A DNA stretch of 64,000 nt. Origin: Ficedula albicollis. Taxonomy: Eukaryota > Chordata > Aves > Passeriformes > Muscicapidae. Position numbers and translations under genes: made by a program. Positions 62,001-64,000 of this stretch are shown here, in pieces (the stretch's first letter is position 1; each line of letters opens with the position of its first letter). Where the stretch lies: the NCBI RefSeq assembly GCF_000247815.1, contig NC_021692.1:2688475-2752474 (forward strand), given 5' to 3'. The notes beneath the pieces were generated by a model that worked only from the letters and a program-made list of their open reading frames with translations, searched no databases and was not told where the DNA came from.

Positions 62001-63949
62001 TCTCTGAATAGACCAGTTTAGGGGAACTTTAGTCTTTGACTAAAATCAGAAAACTCATGTTGTCTTAATGTCAGACATGAATACAAAATAGCTTGTAACA
62101 ACTTACAAGTGATTATGTGGAGAACAACTCTAAATGCTGTTTTTCTTACCAATCCTGAAGGTAGAGCATCTTTGAGGACTTAGTGCAATACAGAAAGACA
62201 GGGTTTAATTGTTCTATCAAATTCACTGACTTCTCACGTGTCGGCATTCCCAGGTTTTGTGTGGCTATAAAGAAAGAGAATTACCCAGATTACATGCCTT
62301 CCAGCATCTTCTCTGACAGTGCTAAGCAGATTTTCAGGCAGCCTGGGCACACCATTTATCTGCTGCCAACGGTGGTAATCTGCAATCTGCTGCCTTGTGA
62401 GCTGGAGTTCTATGTGAAGGGTTTGCCCATCAGTGGGACACTGAAGCCTGGCAAAGAAGCTGCCTTGCACACAGCTGACACTGCCCAGAACATCGAGCTT
62501 GGTAAGGCTCCTGCCTTTTGCTGCTCCTCCCTGTGCCTCCAGAAACTTGTTTCTGCAAGGATCTACGGCACAGAATGGAAAAATAGAGAAATAGAAAGCA
62601 TTTAAATTATTATTTCATTCCAACCCAGTATTGCCATCATTCCTCCAAATCTGTCAGCTGTCACTTAGTGTTCCTTGTTTGGTTCTTGTTTTCCTGAGAG
62701 TGGAAACTGAAGAGAATAATGGTAAAGAGGTGAATAAATCCAATTAGCTCCTAATATTTTGGGTGATTTTGCTCTTTTCTTTTTAACAGAAATAATTGAT
62801 GTTGAGAGTATATGTGGAGTTATTTAACACTGTCTAGACCTGTAATGCCTAAAGCAATAATCAGCCCTAAGCAGGGTCCTTTACAGAACTTGTTTTGCTG
62901 TTTGTGACTTAAATGGAGGCATTTTTTCATGAGGTCAGAATTTACTATACTGGGCAGATTTAAAAGTTGATCCGGGTGAGCTCTGTGAAATATGTAGGGA
63001 GATCAAGTTCTGTGAAACACCAACTTAAGTGCTTATCAAAACCTTGTGTTTGTGTGGTGATGTTTTGTTTTGTTTCATAGGGATATTGCTAGAAAACTTC
63101 CCAATCTGCAAAGAGCTGCTGATCCCTCCAGGGACACAGAACTACATGGTGCGGATGCGGCTGTACGACGTCAGCAAGCGGCTGCTGAACCTGACCATCC
63201 GGATCGTGTGTCGTGCTGAGGGCTCCCTCAAAATCCTCATTTCAGCTCCATACTGGTTAATCAACAAAACAGGCAAGTGCTGTTGGAATCATGAAGTGGG
63301 AAATAAGGATTTTTCCTGTAGTATTTTGATTTGCTTTCTAATCAATTTCTTTTAAGTGCTACTTAAGAGGAATCAAGGTTGTAAGGATTTGTATTTTTAA
63401 TAATGCCAGCAGCTACTGTTTGATTACAGCAGATAACTTAGACACTGGATTGCTATATTACAGATTTTCAAACATGAGCTGTTGTACCTCTCAATAAATC
63501 AATGTGGATTAGATCACCGTTAAAATTTGTGGTTTTCAAAGACTGAAATGCCTTAAGAAGGCAACAGGTCTGAATTGCAATCAGTCTGTGTGAACTTCCA
63601 CTGGCACTTTCAGGTCTGCATGGACCAGTCTCATGACCTGCAGCTCTGAACAGCTGCTTTGAGAAGATTAGATGAAGAACTAGAAGGAGAATTCATGCAC
63701 AGTAATGGTTAAAATGCTACAACAAAAATACTTGAGTTCCTTAATTTGAAATTTTTACTGTTCTTATTTTAATTCGTACAAAGGTGATGTGTGGTTTAAC
63801 ACTCTTCTGTGTTTACTTAAAGGATTGCCACTTATCTTCAGACAAGATAATGCAAAAACAGATGCAGCTGGTCAGTTTGAAGAGCATGAGCTTGCTAGAA
63901 GCCTCAGCCCACTGCTGTTCTGTTATGCTGATAAAGAACAGCCAAACTT
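19921..63949 (+). CDS. VPS13D: VPS13D, bridge-like lipid transfer protein (5' three quarters, 48 coding exons)
   Basis: Giant VPS13-family protein that carries phospholipids along a hydrophobic groove between the ER and mitochondria, peroxisomes or lipid droplets. It is needed for normal mitochondrial size and clearance, and human mutations cause recessive ataxia. The 48 exons give 3,345 codons of an expected ~4,390, with all phases consistent. In order: chorein region (1-~120), groove repeats, a phospho-FFAT-like motif for VAP binding (758-768), a UBA domain (~2652-2691), and VAB-domain modules beginning near 2776, with Asn at 2907, 3069, 3201 and 3301. The UBA separates VPS13D from VPS13A/B/C. 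Similarity to the human protein runs through every exon. The rest of the VAB, the ATG2-C-like helices and the PH-like domain lie beyond the window. Start chosen because MLEGLVAWVLNTYLG is the conserved family N-terminus. Confidence 0.98.
20418..20786. repeat. Nested tandem duplication in a VPS13D intron, 217-bp and 67-bp periods
   Basis: The segment starting TCCACAAGTTTTGTACTTTG at 20418 recurs at 20635. Inside it, GACAATATTTTCTAATACTC recurs at 20501, 20568 and 20718. Copies differ by only a few bases. It is intronic, between residues 32 and 33. Confidence 0.92.
21088..21165 (+). CDS. VPS13D: VPS13D exon, residues 33-58
   Basis: Acceptor CTTTGTATAG, donor GTTTGT, phase 1 at both ends. It encodes GAVELENLPLKKDALKELEL and on to EVKA, part of the chorein domain and nearly identical to the mammalian sequence. 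Confidence 0.96.
21393..21583 (+). CDS. VPS13D: VPS13D exon, residues 59-122
   Basis: Acceptor TTTATTCAG, donor GTGAGT. It contains IPFYRPHVDPWVISVS (chorein beta strands) and then a charged helix rich in Glu/Lys that ends at EEKWK. Confidence 0.97.
21906..21986 (+). CDS. VPS13D: VPS13D exon, residues 123-149
   Basis: Acceptor TTCTTTCAG, donor GTAAGT, phase 0. It encodes KGESYWYSVTASVVTRIVEN, strongly conserved and the start of the long beta-groove after the chorein cap. Confidence 0.97.
22326..22442 (+). CDS. VPS13D: VPS13D exon, residues 150-188
   Basis: Acceptor TTCTATCCAG, donor GTAAGT, phase 0. It contains the family motif IQDVHLRFED and PFAFGICIKNVSM. Confidence 0.97.
22660..22764 (+). 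CDS. VPS13D: VPS13D exon, residues 189-223
   Basis: Acceptor CTACTCCAG, donor GTACAT, phase 0. It encodes LMRKKQLDVADFSVYWDTSC and LLGDLPP. Groove region. Confidence 0.96.
23079..23249 (+). CDS. VPS13D: VPS13D exon, residues 224-280
   Basis: Acceptor TAACCCCCAG, donor GTAAAT, phase 0. It contains ALLKRNCSKEPLRSRHTPR and DIQLETIPLKLSQ, conserved with human. Confidence 0.97.
23827..23927 (+). CDS. VPS13D: VPS13D exon, residues 281-313
   Basis: Acceptor TTTCATTAAAG, donor GTAAGT; ends in phase 2. It encodes YQQIMGFLKELARKERQ and the basic KFRKWRPK. Confidence 0.96.
24387..24555 (+). CDS. VPS13D: VPS13D exon, residues 314-370
   Basis: Acceptor AATTGTTTCAG, donor GTATTC. It contains WWIFALNANLSEIREQRQR and HRARDAVSYTDLYYSKLKG. 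This exon is more GC- and CpG-rich than its introns. Confidence 0.97.
25838..25930 (+). CDS. VPS13D: VPS13D exon, residues 371-401
   Basis: Acceptor TCTTTCCAG, donor GTGAGA, phase 0. It encodes a charged helix, MRRIEDEQTYEELKVLYEI. The preceding intron (24556-25837) holds nothing recognised. Confidence 0.95.
26701..26911 (+). CDS. VPS13D: VPS13D exon, residues 402-471
   Basis: Acceptor TGTTCCAATAG, donor GTATGG; ends in phase 1. It contains the VPS13D-typical GMLQYLQSWFPGWGGWYG after a variable Pro/Ser/Gly linker. Confidence 0.97.
27430..27609 (+). CDS. VPS13D: VPS13D exon, residues 472-531
   Basis: Acceptor TTTTTATTAG, donor GTATTT, phase 1 at both ends. It encodes TDEFFDPAADASSMNTFTK and DHVFAKLNLQLQ, a groove strand pair. 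Confidence 0.97.
27819..27949 (+). CDS. VPS13D: VPS13D exon, residues 532-575
   Basis: Acceptor TTATATTCCAG, donor GTAGGT. It contains KILAESLPRRKSS and GGLFLRDLATEGT, followed by FPLLVFPNP. Confidence 0.96.
28631..28703 (+). CDS. VPS13D: VPS13D exon, residues 576-599
   Basis: Acceptor AATTCTTATTAG, donor GTAAAG; phase 0 to 1. It encodes QKEVG...SFGLQSL, a less conserved linker that fits the frame on both sides. Confidence 0.92.
29196..29360 (+). CDS. VPS13D: VPS13D exon, residues 600-654
   Basis: Acceptor TTCAGTTGCAG, donor GTTAAC, phase 1 at both ends. It contains PVFEMLYERNP, TRPLNIIYNPQAIKKVADFF and YKGRVHAS. Confidence 0.97.
30553..30683 (+). CDS. VPS13D: VPS13D exon, residues 655-698
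   Basis: Acceptor TCTCTTGTGCAG, donor GTAAGT. It encodes GYQSELEARVAEAARRQYNK and a helix ending LLVGDFI. The preceding 1.2-kb intron (29361-30552) shows nothing recognisable. Confidence 0.97.
31058..31190 (+). CDS. VPS13D: VPS13D exon, residues 699-742
   Basis: Acceptor TGAACTTTCAG, donor GTAAGA; phase 0 to 1. It contains LDISAPQVIFPDDFKF and VLVVVDLGR, the central groove motif shared by VPS13 proteins. Confidence 0.97.
31774..33996 (+). CDS. VPS13D: VPS13D giant exon, residues 743-1483
   Basis: A single 2,223-nt exon, open throughout, phase 1 at both ends, acceptor TTAATCCACAG and donor GTATGT. Near its start ELSDEEYKTPLATPP is a phospho-FFAT-type VAP-binding motif. The rest forms groove repeats with conserved stretches such as SFMDLQIMVGRVKDNWKHVQ, LEQHTREVLVESQLLLAEFK and HSAKFLKELTLSMDELEENF. 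The next exon completes the C-terminal Gly/Ala codon. Confidence 0.98.
34355..34506 (+). CDS. VPS13D: VPS13D exon, residues 1484-1534
   Basis: Acceptor CTTTCTCTTAAAG, donor GTACAG. It encodes FHILNNTTIQFKLEKIPLEK and IMKIEGKFVNPLQ. Confidence 0.96.
35258..36322 (+). CDS. VPS13D: VPS13D large exon, residues 1535-1889
   Basis: 1,065 nt, phase 0 at both ends, acceptor CTACATTGTAG, donor GTATAC. It contains VVLAKHVYEQVLQTLDNLIY, a variable Ser-rich linker, DLTLGAQGLVSLKFQDFDVE, a conserved block around PSSLAHKEYLSQSCPSVSN, a proline-rich PLTPPPSPS, and WVVILDFFGIGSTADNHAM. Confidence 0.98.
37061..37151 (+). CDS. VPS13D: VPS13D exon, residues 1890-1919
   Basis: Acceptor TTTGTTTGACCAG, donor GTGAGT; phase 0 to 1. 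It encodes VHSLSLVLNKTTSELAKASV. Confidence 0.96.
37394..37569. repeat. Two-copy tandem duplication, 88-bp period, intronic
   Basis: The unit starting ATTTTAATGTTTTACTTTCA at 37394 is repeated from 37482 with only one or two differences, between two VPS13D exons. Confidence 0.92.
37797..37923 (+). CDS. VPS13D: VPS13D exon, residues 1920-1961
   Basis: Acceptor TTCGTTTTGCAG, donor GTATGA; phase 1 to 2. It contains LQGSIGSLSLSDLTSHGEFY and TTSGEEALIFQIF. Confidence 0.96.
38870..39050 (+). CDS. VPS13D: VPS13D exon, residues 1962-2022 (GC-rich)
   Basis: Acceptor ACCTTCCTGCAG, donor GTATGT. It encodes YGRPDPQLQRECDTRVSLRM, ASVQYVHTQRFQAEVVAFIQ and DVLGRQRAAIEGQT. The first two thirds use almost only G- or C-ending codons, unlike the neighbouring exons. 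Confidence 0.97.
39960..40142 (+). CDS. VPS13D: VPS13D exon, residues 2023-2083
   Basis: Acceptor TTGCTTTCCCAG, donor GTAGGA, phase 0. It contains VLLDIEAGAPVLLIPESSKS and IVANLGKLRVKNRF, a strongly conserved VPS13 motif. Confidence 0.97.
40143..42910 (+). other. Long VPS13D intron (2.8 kb)
   Basis: No coding exon or RNA gene recognised. It holds one complex tandem duplication (41778-42080, listed separately) and is otherwise AT-rich unique-looking sequence. Confidence 0.7.
41778..42080. repeat. Nested tandem duplication with 185-bp and 66-bp periods
   Basis: GATGAGTAGATCACTAAAGA occurs at 41828, 41894 and 42013. ATAGTAACAATGCAGGAGTC occurs at 41778 and 41963. The outer period is 185 bp and the inner 66 bp, as if one duplication was followed by a second of the product. 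Confidence 0.92.
42911..43130 (+). CDS. VPS13D: VPS13D exon, residues 2084-2156, with tandem (NAGNAG) acceptor
   Basis: The acceptor is TTAG|CAG|GATTC, so splicing may start at 42911 or 42914 and differ by one Gln. Donor GTATGT. It encodes TPKHSMKKTSADDSRS and a Ser/Lys-rich, weakly conserved disordered linker. Confidence 0.93.
43487..43666. repeat. Two-copy tandem duplication, 90-bp period, intronic
   Basis: The unit starting ATATGGAATAAAATCAAAAG at 43487 recurs at 43577 nearly unchanged, ending 20 bases before the next VPS13D exon. The polypyrimidine-like TTTTTCTTCCTTAATG is thereby doubled. Confidence 0.92.
43688..43898 (+). CDS. VPS13D: VPS13D exon, residues 2157-2226
   Basis: Acceptor GTGTTCTTGCAG, donor GTGAGT; phase 1 to 2. 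It contains HICLLDCIVVDLQDMDIFAA and FPSYLVRQTGGSLLTEPF. Confidence 0.97.
44027..44198 (+). CDS. VPS13D: VPS13D exon, residues 2227-2284
   Basis: Acceptor TCTTTGTTGCAG, donor GTAAGA. It encodes ISIHGNLSSVHCSLDLNKYK and LIRGLLENNLGEPIEEFMRP, among the most conserved parts of the protein. Confidence 0.97.
44514..44626 (+). CDS. VPS13D: VPS13D exon, residues 2285-2321
   Basis: Acceptor TTCCACTTTCAG, donor GTATGA; phase 0 to 2. It contains TVLSGEVYTSMSFLIDMVNV. Confidence 0.96.
45178..45387 (+). CDS. VPS13D: VPS13D exon, residues 2322-2391
   Basis: Acceptor TTTATTCTCCCAG, donor GTTGGT. It contains FDFKKSKLLFESSSNGTKSV and NLVSHSMMAFDTRYAGQK. Confidence 0.96.
45388..47333 (+). other. Long VPS13D intron (1.9 kb)
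   Basis: No exon or RNA gene recognised. A short TA/TATG microsatellite lies at about 47158-47187; the remainder is AT-rich. Confidence 0.7.
47158..47187. repeat. (TA)n(TATG)n microsatellite
   Basis: About six TA dinucleotides followed by four TATG units. Confidence 0.9.
47334..47599 (+). CDS. VPS13D: VPS13D exon, residues 2392-2480
   Basis: Acceptor CTCTTCTTAAAAG, donor GTAAAT. It contains FTVVLNNLRVFLIFDWLLLV and VPKTVKSGVVTKRSSLPV, with a variable basic linker between. Confidence 0.97.
47761..47894 (+). CDS. VPS13D: VPS13D exon, residues 2481-2525
   Basis: Acceptor TTTTTGGTTCAG, donor GTAAGA. It encodes GTEFVVVEDMSCFDTNAIIL and KGTTVLTYKPKLLDRPFSGS. Confidence 0.97.
48173..48328 (+). 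CDS. VPS13D: VPS13D exon, residues 2526-2577
   Basis: Acceptor TGCAATTTTTAG, donor GTAATA, phase 0. It contains VFSCRLGNEQETALSIIDPV and LLDAFNSEDFPPILE. Read-through to a later GT at 48439 would add 110 nt and break the frame, so the donor at 48329 is preferred. Confidence 0.96.
48917..49139 (+). CDS. VPS13D: VPS13D exon, residues 2578-2651
   Basis: Acceptor TTTTTCATTTAG, donor GTATGT; phase 0 to 1. It contains LQALDIRLSYNDVQLFLAIA, closing the groove, then an Ala/Ser-rich linker that leads to the UBA domain. Confidence 0.96.
49447..49521 (+). CDS. VPS13D: VPS13D exon, residues 2652-2676, first half of the UBA domain
   Basis: Acceptor GTTGATTGCAG, donor GTAACA, phase 1 at both ends, 75 nt. 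It encodes LARLQELGFGIEDCRKALLI: UBA helix 1, the LGF loop and helix 2. Being symmetric, its skipping would keep the frame but destroy the ubiquitin-binding domain. Confidence 0.96.
50233..50439 (+). CDS. VPS13D: VPS13D exon, residues 2677-2745, second half of the UBA domain
   Basis: Acceptor TATATCTAAG (weak pyrimidine tract), donor GTGAGT. It encodes UBA helix 3 (KKAASWLFKNAEP) and then SGVEIKAESVCICFIDDCMD and CDVPLAELTF. Confidence 0.96.
50893..50982 (+). CDS. VPS13D: VPS13D exon, residues 2746-2775
   Basis: Acceptor TGCCCCCCACAG, donor GTGAAA, phase 1 at both ends, 90 nt. It encodes RTSPEGHARFTLSGDYYNRE. Confidence 0.96.
51991..52131 (+). CDS. VPS13D: VPS13D exon, residues 2776-2822, start of the VAB domain region
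   Basis: Acceptor TTGTTTCTCCCAG, donor GTATGT, phase 1 at both ends. It contains WEPFIEPWPCSVSWQQQ, the W-E-P-x-x-E-P-W signature that precedes the adaptor-binding repeats in VPS13 proteins. Confidence 0.97.
52132..53316 (+). other. VPS13D intron without recognised content
   Basis: About 1.2 kb. A short open frame near 52663-52872 is rich in Arg/Gly and lacks splice or homology support. Confidence 0.6.
53317..53439 (+). CDS. VPS13D: VPS13D exon, residues 2823-2863
   Basis: Acceptor ACATTCCTCTAG, donor GTATGT, phase 1 at both ends. It contains SWMEDYCKQDKE and the invariant SEDWMGSSVDPPCFGQS. Confidence 0.96.
54072..54146 (+). CDS. VPS13D: VPS13D exon, residues 2864-2888, cassette-type
   Basis: 75 nt, phase 1 at both ends, acceptor TTTCCTGTCTGCCAG, donor GTACTG. 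It encodes LPLVYLRTRSTASLTNLEHQ and IYAR. I recall human isoforms differing by 25 residues in this part of the protein, and a 25-codon symmetric exon fits that, but I cannot confirm it is the one. Confidence 0.93.
54227..54339. repeat. Two-copy tandem duplication, 57-bp period
   Basis: The unit GACTTGCTGGTGGATTGGGC... starts at 54227 and again at 54284, differing by one base (AACAT/AAAAT) before the end. Confidence 0.92.
55155..55267. repeat. Direct repeat of about 49 bp at a 63-bp period
   Basis: CCAAAGATAAATTGGCAATG and the following 29 bases at 55155 recur at 55218, separated by a short spacer (GCTTCTGGTCTAAT). Confidence 0.92.
56448..56553 (+). CDS. VPS13D: VPS13D exon, residues 2889-2923 (3' half duplicated downstream)
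   Basis: Acceptor TTCTGTTTTGCAG, donor GTAAGG; phase 1 to 2. It encodes KTPKRRQPFVPFALRNHTGC and LWFATLTTTPT. N2907 in LRNHTG is the conserved Asn of a VAB module. The last 51 bases of the exon, the donor and 158 bases of intron are tandemly duplicated. Confidence 0.97.
56503..56920 (+). repeat. 209-bp tandem duplication spanning exon end, donor and intron
   Basis: Copy 1 is 56503-56711 and copy 2 is 56712-56920. I find one mismatch (A at 56685, G at 56894), so the event is recent. Copy 2 carries the exon's last 51 bases and a second GTAAGG donor at 56763. Each copy also contains a strong acceptor-like TACTTTTGTTTTGCAG (AG at 56646-56647 in copy 1). Confidence 0.97.
57088..57240 (+). CDS. 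VPS13D: VPS13D exon, residues 2924-2974
   Basis: Acceptor TTCTCTTCACAG, donor GTGAAG, phase 2 at both ends. It contains ALSHSGSPGVVPEENGTLLG and TGEEVPFEFETRGKLRHR. Confidence 0.97.
57817..57952 (+). CDS. VPS13D: VPS13D exon, residues 2975-3020
   Basis: Acceptor TACCCTGGTAG, donor GTAAGT; phase 2 to 0. It encodes IHQLQVRVNGWEEVSPVSVD and KVGTFFRYAAPDKN. Confidence 0.97.
57953..58935 (+). other. VPS13D intron without recognised content
   Basis: About 1 kb of AT-rich sequence. It ends with the TTTCCTCCCAG acceptor. Confidence 0.6.
58936..58983 (+). CDS. VPS13D: VPS13D micro-exon, residues 3021-3036
   Basis: 48 nt, phase 0 at both ends, acceptor TTTCCTCCCAG, donor GTGAGT. It encodes LGSPINRTNIIHPQVY, matching the human SPSSRTNIIHPQVY region. 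Confidence 0.95.
59709..59859 (+). CDS. VPS13D: VPS13D exon, residues 3037-3086
   Basis: Acceptor AATATCTTCCAG, donor GTGAGT; phase 0 to 1. It contains VTMEGSARKVITVRSAL and VKNKLETPMELRLDSPSAP. N3069 is the conserved Asn of the next VAB module. Confidence 0.97.
60487..60697 (+). CDS. VPS13D: VPS13D exon, residues 3087-3156
   Basis: Acceptor CTCTGGTTGCAG, donor GTAATT; phase 1 to 2. It contains MPGDSFAIPLHLTSWRLQAR and GVFFCKAPIHWTDV. Confidence 0.97.
60698..62253 (+). other. VPS13D intron, largely made of a tandem duplication
   Basis: An A17 run lies near 60950. About half of the 1.6-kb intron is the 430-bp-period duplication listed separately. No exon recognised. Confidence 0.7.
61241..62046. 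repeat. Two-copy tandem duplication, 430-bp period, with an inner 50-bp repeat
   Basis: AGTTCCTGCTCTGTGTCAGT begins copies at 61241 and 61671. They match for about 376 bases to 61616 and 62046. Between them TTAGTTCTCTGAATAGACCA is repeated once more (61566 and 61616). Confidence 0.95.
62254..62501 (+). CDS. VPS13D: VPS13D exon, residues 3157-3239
   Basis: Acceptor CGGCATTCCCAG, donor GTAAGG; phase 2 to 1. It contains KKENYPDYMPSSIFSDSAKQ, RQPGHTIYLLPTVVICNLLP and ALHTADTAQNIEL. N3201 is the conserved Asn of a VAB module. Confidence 0.97.
63081..63272 (+). CDS. VPS13D: VPS13D exon, residues 3240-3303, with GC donor
   Basis: Acceptor TGTTTCATAG. The donor is ACAG|GCAAGT, a GC-AG intron: only this cut restores NKT-GLPLIF with the next exon. 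It encodes ENFPICKELLIPPGTQNYMV and LTIRIVCRAEGSLKI, and N3301 is the conserved Asn of another VAB module. Confidence 0.96.
63823..63949 (+). CDS. VPS13D: VPS13D exon, residues 3304-3345, last in window
   Basis: Acceptor TTTACTTAAAG, donor GTAAGT; phase 1 to 2. It encodes LPLIFRQDNAKTDAAGQFEE and LSPLLFCYADKEQPN. The frame continues in an exon beyond the right edge (human continues with CTMRIGRG). Confidence 0.96.
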
Positions 63950-64000
63950 GTAAGTAAGAAGGGCAATCAGGAGGAACTTTACAAAGACGAAAGAATTAAG

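Noticed and set aside
18061..64000. Intronic small RNAs (VPS13D hosts an H/ACA snoRNA in mammals, as I recall)
   Set aside because: I could not recognise box H/ACA or a paired hairpin with confidence by eye; a covariance-model search of the introns would decide.

Overview
The window is vertebrate nuclear DNA, almost certainly from a bird. Genes are split by AT-rich introns with GT-AG borders, the proteins are tetrapod-type orthologues, and an avian CR1 LINE 3' end is present near 12.7 kb. It carries two genes in tandem on the + strand: TNFRSF1B (TNF receptor 2; exon 2 to the stop codon, 6112-14011) and the 5' three quarters of VPS13D (19851 to the right edge). As I recall, the same two genes are neighbours on human 1p36, so local synteny looks conserved. 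I see no convincing gene on the - strand, no RNA gene and no CRISPR or prokaryotic feature.

Left end (1-6111): a G-rich CAGGGA-type minisatellite is interrupted by an uninterrupted run of 333 C. A small 57-bp tandem repeat follows, then about 5 kb of non-coding sequence that is probably TNFRSF1B intron 1. The signal-peptide exon of TNFRSF1B is not found and probably lies left of the window.

TNFRSF1B (6112-14011): nine exons with consistent phases encode four cysteine-rich domains, a stalk, one transmembrane helix, a Ser-rich cytoplasmic tail and the SKEE TRAF2-binding motif. The last codons and the stop lie in a 47-bp tandem duplication.

Between the genes (14012-19850): the TNFRSF1B 3' UTR, a 1.7-kb GC-rich minisatellite with a 53-bp unit (16033-17709), and a CpG island (17700-18060) that directly abuts the array and is the likely VPS13D promoter. 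The long - strand open frames over the array (up to 497 codons) are artefacts of a 53-bp unit without stops.

VPS13D (19851-63949 and beyond): I placed 48 consecutive coding exons. Their lengths sum to 10,037 nt, or 3,345 complete codons plus 2 nt, with every splice phase agreeing. They encode the N-terminal chorein region, the lipid-transfer groove, a phospho-FFAT-like motif, the UBA domain and the first part of the VAB (adaptor-binding) domain. The C-terminal quarter lies beyond the right edge.

The two proteins have no direct functional link; they are neighbours. The most unusual signals are structural: the poly-C run, the promoter-abutting array, a 209-bp tandem duplication that copies half of a VPS13D exon with its donor and creates a potential poison exon, and many other young tandem duplications in introns. 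I did not find a clearly new biological system.
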